Shown in pieces: positions 11,117 through 21,318 of a stretch of DNA of 64,000 nucleotides. The position numbers and the translations under genes are program-made. Position 1 is the first letter of the stretch. Each line of letters begins with the position of its first letter. The DNA is from Lasiosphaeria ovina (taxonomy: Eukaryota > Ascomycota > Sordariomycetes > Sordariales > Lasiosphaeriaceae), in NCBI GenBank assembly GCA_033439765.1, contig JAULSN010000004.1:196001-260000 (forward strand), in the 5' to 3' direction. Under the pieces are notes generated by a model. It saw only the letters and a list, made by a program, of their open reading frames with translations. It was not told where the DNA came from and made no database searches.

Positions 11117-14100
11117 ATGGCGGCTCCTTGGCCCGACAGAGTCGACTCGCACCGCCCGCTCGACCCTTCCCAAAGCCAGAGCCAACCAAGCGTAGCTCCA
11201 ACTCCCCGGCGTCTTCCTGCCCGATCAGCAGCACCTGGTAGCCGATTCGGGACGGCCTCGCGGATGGCGGACCTCGAGGTCCTGCAGAATTTGCGGATTA
11301 ACACCGAATCCGCCTCTTCCTCGGACGACGAAGACTTGCACCCCTCGCGTCCTTCGAGGCCCAGCCACACGCGTTCGATGAGCCATCCGTTCCCGTCGCT
11401 GTTCTCGAGCAAGAAGAAGAAATCCAACCCCATGCCCCTGGACGACTCTGCATCAGACTCGGCCGACGAGCCCAGGCCCAACAAGCCGCAGCCGCGAGGC
11501 CATAGGAATGGCTCTTCTGCCGGCAGCAGGGACTACTCGACGGGGAATTGCATGACGTGCGGGTCGTTGGTGCGCTGGCCCAGGGAGCTCCAGGTCTTCA
11601 AGTGCACCATTTGCCTGACCATCAACGACTTGCAACCACCGGCCCGGGATACGAAGCGGGAGGCCTTTCCAAACACTACTTCACCAGGCGCCGACGAGCG
11701 GCCCTCGCCCAGTGGTAAGGAAGCCATGGCTCAGTTGGGTTGCAAACGACTGCTGACACATGGTGCAGAAACCCCAATTTCCATCGAGCACACAAGGTCC
11801 TTAATAACACAGTCTCTGCGGTCGTTTCTGGCGTCCGTCCTGCGAGCAAGATCGAGGAGGGGGTCATCCGACTTACCAGGGCTGGCCGCGAGAAAGTCAT
11901 CTCTTTCGGTCAGCGACGGCAGGAGCAATGGCCCACTACCTGTGTCGTCTTCCCCTTCACGGCGCAAAGCGTCTGTGGGCTACGAGCAGAGACCTCGGAT
12001 GGACGGACCCTCGGAGCCGGCACATCGCCGCAGCCCATCTCATCAAACGAGCAATGTATTCCGGTCGTACTCTACGTCATACCCAGATGCGCGGCCAACA
12101 CTTGCCGACATAACTTCCCGCTCGCCTGGCAACCAGCCGCCAAGCCCGCAGCCGCCGAGTCCAGGGTCAGAGGCGAGGCGCATGTTCAGGCCGCTGGAAG
12201 ACTACATCGTCAGCTGTTTCACTTCCTTTCACTGCATCAACTCTTCGTTTTCGCAATACCGCCCCAGCCATCCCGCAAAGCCGAGCGTGGACGAGGAGCG
12301 GCGCCGTCACGCCACGGAGCCCCGGCGAGAATCGCAACAAACCACCGACTTTCCCATAATAGACTTGGATGGGAAGCTTCTTCTATTGGGGGATTTTGCA
12401 GAAAACGGCTGCTGGTGGACTGGCGGCCAGAGGGGTGTGGTTCCCGGCCGAACAGCTTCTAATAAGAGTGAGAACAGCCAGTCGCTGGTGAGCTCGAGAA
12501 GCCCCCGCATCGAATGGACGGAACTGGAGGAATGGTATTTAGCTGTGGTCGAAGCGGCGCGCTCGTGGCCAGATGTCTACGACAGTCTGGTAGCTGAGGA
12601 CTCGGGCCTTACGGTGCCTCCAAATGCTTTGCAGGAGATCGAAGCGCAGATTCTCAGCGGACAGGAGCACGTTCAGAGGACTCTCCTGAAGGCCTGCGAG
12701 ACAATTCTCAAGCGGCCGGGGCGACCCATTACCGGACCCCACGAAATCCGATTTCTCTTGATCATATCAGCAAACCCCCTGCTTCACGCCTCGTATAAGC
12801 CCTACGTAGGGGAGTTCAAGCACCCCGAAAACTTGTTATCAGACCAGAGTAGTTCAACCCCACGGAACTCAGGCCCGGCCTCTGGGCGGCATTCCGGGAT
12901 TATCAAGCGCATTGTCGGCTTGATATCGAACGCGCCAAGCGAGTGCCACAACCACCTCGTGGCCTGGTTCGTTAGGTGTCCCGAGCTGAGATTTGTTCAG
13001 ACCAAGGATTTGATCTCGGGGTTTCTTGCGTATCGTCTAATCCGACAGAACGAAAAGAAGTACGAGGTCAAAGTTGATGTGACCGATGGCTTGATACCGA
13101 GCATGGGAGCCGGGCGGTCTCCGGCATCGCTTCATGCTGCCCTGGGGCCATCACCGGGATCCGGCAAGAAGCAAAAGGAAAGACAGAAGAAGATCACATA
13201 CCAGGATGACTGGCAAATAAAGGCAGCCGCGCAGGTTCTGGGCTTTCTATTCGCCGCGAACAACATGGGGCATGCGCGCCGCAGCATTGCGAGTCGCCCG
13301 GACAGCAAAGGCTTCAGCACAAGAGAGCGGGTCCAGGTGCGAGGTCAGATTCTGGCCACCAGCGACTTTTACACCACCCTGCTTGACGAGTCGGATCTCG
13401 TGGCCGACTTTGAGAACTGGGAGAGGAAAAAGGGAAAGTTTTCGTTTTGCCAATACCCGTTCCTATTGAGCATCGGCGCCAAGATCCAGATTCTTGAGCA
13501 CGATGCGAGGCGGCAAATGGAGAATAAAGCCCGAGACGCTTTCTTTAGTAGCATCATGACTCACCGGGCCATTCAGCAGTATCTTGTCCTCAACATTCGT
13601 CGGGACTGCCTTGTCGATGATAGCCTGAAGGCGGTGAGCGAGGTCATCGGGGCCGGTGGCGAGGACATCAAGAAGGGCCTCAAGATCGTCTTCAAGGGCG
13701 AGGAAGGGGTCGACGGCGGAGGTCTTCGGAAGGAGTGGTTCTTGCTTCTCGTCAGAGAAGTCTTCAACCACGACCATGGTATGTCTGTCCCCTAAAAATA
13801 CGGTGCCGGTTACTAACAATTGCAGGCATGTTCATTTACGACGAAGACTCGCAGTACTGCTATTTCAACCCAAACTCGCTGGAGCCATCGGAACAATTTT
13901 TTTTGATAGGTGTGGTCTTTGGCTTAGCAATCTACAACTCGACGATCCTGGACGTAGCGCTTCCGCCTTTTGCATTCCGCAAGCTCCTGATGGCCGCGCC
14001 GAGCCCAGCTGTAACGACCTCCCAACCACGTCAGGCTATGACGTACACACTCGATGACTTGGCCGAATACCGCCCCAACCTGGCCCACGGCCTCCGTCAA

Positions 14101-14745
14101 CTCCTCGACTATGACGGGGACGTGGAGACGACGTTCTGTCTTGATTTTATGGTAGATATGGAAAAGTACGGCCACCACGAGAGAGTCCCCTTGTGCCCGG
14201 CCGGAGAGAGGCGAGCGGTCACAAACGCAAATCGCAGGGAATTTGTAGACTTGTACGTACGCTACCTGCTCGACACTGCCGTGTCGCGCCAGTTTGAGCC
14301 CTTCAAGCGCGGCTTCTTCACCGTCTGCGGAGGCAACGCCCTCTCGCTGTTCCGCCCCGAGGAGATTGAGCTTCTGGTACGCGGCTCGGACGAACCGCTC
14401 GACATTGGGTCGCTCAAGGTGGTGGCGGAATACGATGGCTGGGGATTGGTCAACCCGGCCGAAAACGAGCCGACGGTCAAGTGGTTCTGGGACTCGTTTG
14501 AGCAGGCGTCGCCCAAGGACCAGCGCAAGCTGCTCCTCTTCATCACGGGAAGCGACCGCATTCCGGCCATGGGCGCCGCATCCCTCACGATCCGCCTCGC
14601 CTGTCTGGGCCCCGAGTGCGGGCGGTACCCGACGGCGAGGACGTGCTTCAATACCATCACGCTGTGGCGCTGCTCGACCCGCGAGAGGCTCGAGCACATG
14701 CTGTGGACGGCGGTCCGCGAGAGCGAGGGCTTTGGCTTGAAGTAG
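11117..14745 (+). CDS. hul4: HECT-type E3 ubiquitin ligase (Hul4-like)
   Basis: Exons 11117-11714, 11769-13778 and 13826-14745, giving 1175 residues. Intron 1 (54 nt, GTAAGG..CTGAC..CAG) is a multiple of three and stop-free; intron 2 (47 nt) has GTATGT and TACTAAC. The N-terminus is Ser/Pro-rich and disordered, with one C-x-x-C..C-x-x-C pair (C-M-T-C, C-T-I-C). The HECT domain fills the last 350 or so residues: V-F-K-G-E-E-G-V-D-G-G-G-L-R-K-E-W-F, the N-lobe, and the C-lobe motif P-T-A-R-T-C-F-N-T. The catalytic Cys1143 (codon 14644-14646) is present. HECT ligases take ubiquitin from an E2 as a thioester and pass it to the substrate. Yeast Hul4 acts in nuclear RNA and protein quality control. 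A later Met (about 11264) is an alternative start. Confidence 0.92.
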
Positions 14746-16211
14746 ATGCACGAGTTGTGGACTAAGGGGTATGGTTGGAGAAAGAATTGAATCGGGAGTT
14801 GGCGGCGCGCACCAGCTAAGCCGGATCGACGTTATTGCGCTGTCCTGTGTTTCTCTCTTTGTTGATATGCGGTTATTCGTATCATTTTCGGTTTTGGCGG
14901 GAGGCTGGCTCTGGTCTGGGCATGATGGGGGTGTTAGATTTATCGCGGTGGTCGGCAGGTTCCTGGGAGTATCTGCCCCTTTTCACTCTGTACCCAAAGT
15001 CTTGGAGGGGCAGACGTCTTGGAGGGGGCCGGGTGCGTGGGACGGGGACGGGGCGAACGACAGGTCGCGCCAGTAAGATGTGACGTTTAAAGACTATATA
15101 CCATTATCGAATAAAGCGAGCCCATATGCAGTTGTTTGGCCAACTGAATTGTTTTGACAAGGTACCTTACGGAGTAGATGGTGGTGATTCTGGGTGGTGT
15201 GTGATGCTTCCTCCATACTGGAAGTTATGGCGTAGGGAGATGGATGGCAAGCAAGCGCAAACCCTCGCTCGATAGTCGGAGGTAGGTCATTGAGGTAGTT
15301 ACCTTATTTTCTTTCGTCTGCCACCTTACTCGAGAAGCAACTTCTATAGTTGGATATATCGCCAAAGTGAAAATGACTTATTTATACCCATCACCATACG
15401 GGGAACACACATTGAGATAAATACAATCAAGTATCGACAGAGTCATGCCGGCCCACTCACGAACCTTACCGCCAATTGCCATGCATACCTACCTTACCTG
15501 GTAGATGGATATATGGATAGAGAAATCAAGTACCAAGCGTAGCAGTGTAATCAAGGTAAGGTAAAGCCGTAGCAGACAACTCACTAATCTCGCTCTCGCT
15601 CTTGCTACGGATTTGGCTAGCAACCAGTCGACTCACCGACCTCGCTACGAACATGGTATTACTTCTGGCGATCGATCGATGGGATCTCCCAGGACGTTCG
15701 CTAGCTAGGCTTCGACTCGGCAATGCGGCCGCTCTCGCGCATGATGGGCGACGTTTCCAACTTTCTGGACCTCGTGAACTGTGATCCAGTATGCCGTAGC
15801 CACGTCGAAATGGCAACCAAAGATATGGCTGAGGGTGTACAGAACTTGGAAGATTGTGCAGCAGCATGGTATAGTACGTGATCAATATATCCTCTCGACA
15901 CTAGGCTGGGACATAGGAGGCCGGGATCAAGACTTCGCACTGGCACCATTGTCACATCTACCCAAGTCAAGGCAGTTCGCGCAGAGTGGTGAGAAGAAAT
16001 CGAATTGACCGCAAATGATGACCCTGAATGCAGACGTTTTCCGAATGATCTCTAACCGCCAAACTCCCCACGCAAACCACCCACGTCCAGGTGAGTAGGG
16101 GCATTGCTGGTCGACCCGTTCACTCTTTAGCTAGAGTACATGTCGTCCATGCCGTCCGTCATGCCATTGCAGACAACCCAAGAGAGAGAGAGATAAAGCC
16201 CGCCCTTAGTC
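14746..16211. other. Intergenic, HECT 3' UTR and spacer
   Basis: A possible polyadenylation context (AATAAAG near 15110) follows the HECT gene. The rest holds several TACCTTACC/ACCTACC-type short motifs but no recognisable gene. Confidence 0.5.
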
Positions 16212-17081
16212 CTACGAAGGGGGAGCAGCATCACCACCCCGAGGACGGCCACGGCCCATACCACCACGGCTGCGGGACACGTCAGCAAAACTCACAAGAA
16301 GCCAAAACGGAACCAAACACTTACAACTGAGGAGCAAACTCGCCCGGCGCACCACCATCCTTGCCCTCGCCGGCATCACGGCGGCGATAGCCACCCTCCC
16401 GGTCGCCACGGTCACGGTCACCGCCACGGCCACGGCCGCCGCCGAATCTCCGCTCGCCGCCACGGTCCTCGCCCATCATGCCACGGGGAGGGGCGTGCGA
16501 CCGCTGCTGCTTGATGTGGGTGGCCGGGACAATCTCAGCGGGGAGGTGGAGCCACTCCCGGAGGTAGTCAAGACCCTCGGGGGTGAGGGTGTAGTAGTAG
16601 TATTGCCACGAGAACTGCGTCTTGACGTAGCCACGCGAGGTCAGGGACTGGCACGCCTTGATGACGAAGAGGTTGCGGATACCGGTCTCGTGGGTCGACT
16701 CATAGCTAAAAGGGACCGCGGGTTAGCATCCGCAGCGACAAGATCGGCATGACGGACGGTGTCGTGCGTCTCGCTCGCGCGTGGACAGGCAGTGAAGTGA
16801 AATCGTGCGTGGTGGTCGGGACCCAAGTCCACTCGAAGCCGAATTAAATGAATTGGGGGTTTTCGGGAAACTCGGTGAAACCTACTCCTTCGCAGCGACC
16901 ATAACACCCTCCCGGAACAGATACTGCGAGAAAATGTCAGCTGTGCTCCCTCGCAAGGTCCGATCTGGCTACAATATTTTTTTCTCCGGGGTCGAATATC
17001 GCGGGTTCCGACGGCGCAGAGGGACAGAAAAATTTGGCATACCTCATGTATCGACTTGCGGTCTGACTTTGGGATAAGCAT
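16212..17081 (-). CDS. rps10: 40S ribosomal protein eS10
   Basis: Four exons: 17081-17043, 16923-16886, 16705-16325 and 16269-16212, giving 171 residues. The joined protein begins [13 protein letters not shown] and continues [13 protein letters not shown]. It has the hallmark [11 protein letters not shown] and Y-L-R-E-W-L-H-L-P of eS10, then an Arg/Gly-rich tail. The last intron (16270-16324, GTAAGT..GCTGAC..CAG) sits just before the end. Splicing it yields the conserved Arg-Gly ending G-R-G-R-P, while retention stops at once at a TAA. The protein binds the head of the small ribosomal subunit near the mRNA entry. Having several introns in the first 30 codons is usual for fungal ribosomal protein genes. 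Confidence 0.95.
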
Positions 17082-17598
17082 CTTGGCGGTTGTGCCGTTG
17101 TCGACACGATTGGTGATGTTTATTAGGGAAGGTGTCAGCGGTTGGGTTAGTCGGGAGCTCGAAATTCAAGATCTAAGTGATTTGTGGGCTTGAGGTGTAG
17201 AAATTCGATTGCCCGTAGGGTTGAGAAATAAGCGGGGCACACACCGCCACAGTCAGAAATCTTGGCGCTACGGGAGAGGGAAAGGCGGGGTGTGGCTGGT
17301 AGACCGTGACTGCCTGGCTTGAACGTGACCTGGTACGGAATAGCGTTGGTTTCCGAACGCCGCAAAGTTGACCAAGGTTCGCCACGGCCACGACATTGAC
17401 TGCCTCAACTTCAACGCAGAGGAGGCGGCACATCTGGGCATTCAACCCATCACATTCGGGTAGGGATCTCAACCTCGCATTTTAGTCAAAAGAGGTCTGC
17501 GGTAATATTGTCTGTATTTTGGGTTGTCTATCTGACTTTTGGTCCTTGGTTTTTACTTGGCGGCGTTTGAGTTGTTCGGCGCATTCAACACGCATTAA
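17082..17598. other. eS10 promoter region up to the Harbinger insertion
   Basis: About 520 bases between the eS10 start codon and the target-site copy (17596-17598). It must hold the ribosomal-protein promoter. The transposon therefore sits about 0.5 kb upstream of eS10. No gene was seen. Confidence 0.5.
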
Positions 17599-17640
17599 CA
17601 CCCTGATCGATAGGGGACTGGGCAGGTAAATAACCGGGCA
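17599..17640 (+). repeat. Left terminal inverted repeat of the Harbinger element
   Basis: It begins CACCCTGATCGATAGG and pairs with 20922-20963 read on the other strand, with four mismatches in 42. TAA precedes it. Confidence 0.93.
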
Positions 17641-17833
17641 AAAAGTGAATTACAAGGGTCTCAAAATAGTGGATTTCCTAGATGTATCGCAAAAGGGCCC
17701 ACATTCAGGTCTAGGCCTAGTATGGCCTAGGCGACCCGCATATGGCTCACCGCTTTCTTGGCAATAATCGTAAAATCCGTGATGTCTGAACTTGTGGTAT
17801 TTCGCTCGCATTTTGTACGTGATTTTGGCCAAC

Positions 17834-19192
17834 ATGGCCAGCCCTACCGACCGCCCTGCCTCCGAGGTAGTCATTGACCTCACTGAAGCGACCGAAGTGC
17901 CCAGCCAAATATTCGACTGGCAAGCCGAAGACCCTATTCCTGAGCCAACCGACTTCGGCGATCCTAACGAACAACCTCCTACCTTTCCAACAGAAGACGG
18001 CGATTTCCGTGATATCAACGATCTTCTTAAACCCCCTAGCGCACAGGAGGAAGCCGAGACGGACGTGGGCGCTTCACAGGCGGATACGCCGTCTACTTCT
18101 ACCTCTACGGCGAAGAGGAAGCGATCGTCGACTGCCTCGGCGGCTCGGCCTGTCAGGAAGAAAAAGCCCTCGGCAAAAACACTCGATGCCGGGCCGCCCC
18201 TGATGACAACAAACACCAAGAAACTCCGTATCACCTTCACAACAGAGATGACCGCACGCATCATGGAGTGGTTCCAAGCCTGTAAAAACAGATGCATGTT
18301 CAACAGTACAAAGAAGGCCGACTATACTACTGTGTGGGACGAAGTACTAGGATATTATACGGCCGCCTGGCCGCATTTTACGTAGACTAGGGCTTCAATT
18401 GTCGCTAAGTATGATACGGAACGCCGGCGATTCCAGGTTTGGAAGCTTTTCCTGACATATTCGGGCGTTACGTACGACTGGGTAGCCGACCTACCGAGTG
18501 CGCCAGAGCGTTCTTGGGAGAGCTTCTTTCGTAGGAATAATACGAAGGTGAGGAAATATAACTGGTTGCGTAGCAAGCCTATCGGTAAGCGGGCTGTATA
18601 TGAGGCGGTCTTCTTCCGTGAGAGGGCAACTTGTGGCGATATCGCCGAACCGGGCGAGGTGCCGGCCACACAAGCTACACAGGAGGCCGGCGACGTCGAC
18701 GATGATGATTCTGGCCGCGATAATATTAGCCAGCTTGATCAGGGAAGCTCTGAAGAGGAAGAGGAAGAAGAAGAAGGAGATGAGGATCAGGGCGAGGCGG
18801 GCACGCCTATTAACACACCAACGCCGGTACGTAAGTTAACCGCCGCTCAACAACATCGCCGCGATACCGACCCCGATATCACACCTCTCCGTAACGCTCA
18901 GCCTCTCATTATCACGGCCAAACGTACCCCGAAGTCAGAAATAGGTGGCCTTGGTGACAGCCTCGTCAGCGCAGCTACATTGCTCGCGGCACCACAGTTA
19001 CCCGGGTCGGAGGACTTCGCGCGTGCGGTCGGGGACCTCCAGGCTGGATTTGGCGATGTTTTGAATGCGGAGGAGCTTGACAATTGCTTCAATCAGCTAC
19101 AGAAAGAACTACTTAATTCCGTCAAATGGAATAGATTGAATAAGGAGATGAAGCAGTACTTTGTAAATAGGTGGAAGGATATGGTAACATAG
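17834..19192 (+). pseudogene. Harbinger MYB/SANT-like DNA-binding partner gene with one premature TAG
   Basis: One frame runs from ATG 17834 (context AACATGG) to TAG 19190-19192, 452 sense codons plus one internal TAG at 18383-18385. The domain spans the break: R-I-M-E-W-F and V-W-D-E-V-L before it, then K-Y-D-T-E-R-R-R-F-Q-V-W-K-L-F-L-T-Y-S-G, W-E-S-F-F-R-R-N and W-L-R-S-K-P-I-G after it. That order is the MYB/SANT-like domain of Harbinger accessory proteins, which bind the ends and help the transposase enter the nucleus. An acidic stretch and a C-terminal helical region follow. The TAG lies in ACG-TAG-ACT; a single C-to-T change from CAG would make it. A possible 55-nt intron there would shift the frame, so it does not explain the stop. 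An upstream Met at 17792 is in frame. Confidence 0.75.
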
Positions 19193-19330
19193 GTACGATT
19201 TTCTTAGCCCGGGTAGCATATACCGCGGTAAGGTCGCGCGGGGCATATATTCAATTACGCCTCAATTTTTATATCGCCAAAACCACATATCAATCTTATA
19301 AGCGCCGTCTTCTTCAATCAATCTATTCCT

Positions 19331-20557
19331 CTAACTACCTCTATACCTTCTATACTGCTGCCATAGTACTGACGATATTTCGTGCCTTATAATATCAGGG
19401 TGCCGCCCGCCGACTGAAGTTTCCGCCCTTATATTTGCTTGCGCCATTCTATCGGTATCTTGATCGCTAAGTGGTTCCTTTCCCCGGTGGAAAATGATGA
19501 AGTTATGAAGCCCAGTTACGGCATAGACTATACTGACCTGCTTCGGCATGCTATACTCGATAGGAGCGATTCTAACAATCTTCCACCGCCTTTTTACCTG
19601 CCCGAATGCCTGCTCAACAGCAACACGAATACGTGCGTGCCGCAGATTATATAGCTCCTTCGCATCGAGTGGAGGCGAGTCTGCATTCGCCCAGTCTTGA
19701 AGATGGTATCGTACGCCCGGAAAAGGAAGCATTAAGCCGTGACGTACGCCAAATCCCGCATCCACCAAAAGGAAGCGATTCGCGGGTACTCTGAGCGACC
19801 GGCCGAATGCCTGCGCACATAGCGATGCGTCGTTGAGCGAACCTTCAGCGCCGGCGAGCACATAACTGAAGGAATAGTCGGACCTGACGGCGGCGAGTAT
19901 ATTCTGCGTAATGCGGCCTTTCCGGTCTCGCCACCGAATTTGGTGAGATTTCTTGACGAAGGCGGCTATATGTGTGCCATCGAGCGACCCGATACAACCG
20001 TTGAAGGCATTGAGGGTTGGATCGAGTTCGACGATCGGCTCCATCCATTCGTCCGTCGGCTGTAGTACAAATGCCCTGTGTAAGGACACAAGCATGGGCA
20101 GTATTTCGTCAACTATCGCGGAGACAGAACTCTGGCTAATCTGGAACTTATGCGCAGTATTCCTTTGAGTCTCGGCGTGGGCGAAAATCCATAATAATAC
20201 CATAAGCTTCTGTTCAACAGACTGATACTGTGAGGGCCTCAGATCTGTATGTTCTTGGAGCCACGTCACGAGCTTGATAAAGGTGGCCTTGTCAAGGCGG
20301 AAAAGGTCCTTGAATTGTGTCTCGGAGCCATTGAAGATCGCGTCGGCTATCTTTCTTGCACCGCGCGGCCCGCCAGGATGGATTCTTTCACGGGGACCCT
20401 TTGGCAGCGGGTTTCCACCGCCTAGAATTACTCGAATCGAGAGTGCTGCGGCAGACGCAAAGGCAACGCGGTTGCGGTATGATTCGGACATAGCGATGGT
20501 AGTTGATGGTGTTGAGGAACAGCTTATAGCGGTGTTTACCCTATATTTCTGTTCCAC
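19331..20557 (-). CDS. PIF/Harbinger DDE transposase
   Basis: An uninterrupted frame of 408 residues. A second in-frame Met (codon at 20491-20489) would give 386 residues and may be the true start. The N-terminal half has a helix-turn-helix-like region (Q-K-L-M-V-L-L-W-I-F-A-H and Q-I-S-Q-S-S-V-S). The DDE_Tnp_4 catalytic triad is visible: Asp in C-I-G-S-L-D-G-T-H, Asp in F-L-L-V-D-A-G-F-G, and Glu in R-V-A-V-E-Q-A-F-G-Q-V-K-R-R-W. It cuts at the terminal inverted repeats and integrates at TWA targets. All three acidic residues are present and no stop or frameshift is seen, so the protein could be active if expressed. It converges with the MYB-like gene, 138 bases between them. Confidence 0.93.
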   Translation of the reverse strand: MEQKYRVNTAISCSSTPSTTIAMSESYRNRVAFASAAALSIRVILGGGNPLPKGPRERIHPGGPRGARKIADAIFNGSETQFKDLFRLDKATFIKLVTWLQEHTDLRPSQYQSVEQKLMVLLWIFAHAETQRNTAHKFQISQSSVSAIVDEILPMLVSLHRAFVLQPTDEWMEPIVELDPTLNAFNGCIGSLDGTHIAAFVKKSHQIRWRDRKGRITQNILAAVRSDYSFSYVLAGAEGSLNDASLCAQAFGRSLRVPANRFLLVDAGFGVRHGLMLPFPGVRYHLQDWANADSPPLDAKELYNLRHARIRVAVEQAFGQVKRRWKIVRIAPIEYSMPKQVSIVYAVTGLHNFIIFHRGKEPLSDQDTDRMAQANIRAETSVGGRHPDIIRHEISSVLWQQYRRYRGS

Positions 20558-20921
20558 TGCTCCAACTACCCCTCAATTGATCGAGAGGCGCCCTGGGTTG
20601 GCTGACATAGCCCACTTTTTCATCTTCTACGTACAAAAGCCTTCATGCCCGGTATTCTACCGGGCAGATTTGGCCGGGCAGAATACTGGCCAGTTCGAAG
20701 CCCAAAACACCACAAAGTGAGCTCACCTTACCGCATTAGGAAGGTCATGATGCCTGACTCGGGCTGCATTAGCGTGGTACCTACGTTACAGGGTTGTGGC
20801 CTTTGGAAACCATGCTTGGTCTCCGCAAACTCTTCCTTAGGGCGAAAATTGGTGCCCGAAGGGGTCTGGCGCGAACAAAAAGTCGATTAAATCTTTTTGG
20901 GGTCCACTCCAAGACCAAATC

Positions 20922-20963
20922 TGCCCGGTAGTTAACCTGCCCAGTCCGCTATCGATCAGGGTG
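20922..20963 (-). repeat. Right terminal inverted repeat of the Harbinger element
   Basis: Its reverse complement begins CACCCTGATCGATAGC, matching the left end. It is followed directly by TAA. Confidence 0.93.
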
Positions 20964-21318
20964 TAAACATCCAAATGGGTGTGTTTCGGCGGCTTGGGTT
21001 GTTGGTCTTGACCCTGGTTCGGCACTTTATTCATTATGGATACGCGCTCACCCCGCGAGGTAAGTTTACAGCACTAGATACCTCTTAACTACCTAGATTT
21101 ATATTACGGGCGTGCTCAACTACCGCAACTAGTACCGTGCTTTCTCTCTCGTTTTTGCTACGTCAACATCGTAATCTATAATACAACACCCCCTAACTAG
21201 CGCTATCTGTACTAGACCCCTGAGGGTAACCTCGAAAGAAGCGGTCTTGAGAACGGCAGGTATAGAAGCGATATCTAATATTTGTACACGAAAATCCTCA
21301 AACTCTGCCGTAATAGCA
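20964..21318. other. Spacer between Harbinger element and thymidylate kinase 3' end
   Basis: About 355 bases with no coding signal seen. It contains the right TAA target copy and presumably the kinase 3' UTR. Confidence 0.5.

Larger units (their letters stand above)
17599..20963. mobile_element. Complete PIF/Harbinger DNA transposon, 3365 bp
   Basis: The ends are 42-bp inverted repeats (17599-17640 and 20922-20963) that match at 38 of 42 positions and begin CACCCTGATCGATAG. They are flanked on both sides by TAA (17596-17598 and 20964-20966), the three-base target duplication typical of PIF/Harbinger. Inside are two genes, tail to tail: a MYB/SANT-like protein on the plus strand (broken by one TAG) and a DDE transposase on the minus strand (intact as read). 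Additional CCGGGCAG-type subterminal motifs lie near 20648-20695. The good ends and the open transposase suggest a recent insertion. Confidence 0.93.

Noticed and set aside
15526..15970. Overlapping frames on both strands downstream of the HECT gene
   Set aside because: Short, no motifs, and in AT-rich spacer with repeated TACC-type motifs.
18379..18435. A 55-nt intron to explain the TAG in the Harbinger MYB-like gene
   Set aside because: GTAGAC..CCAG would fit as an intron but its length is not a multiple of three, so removal breaks the frame that is clearly conserved afterwards.
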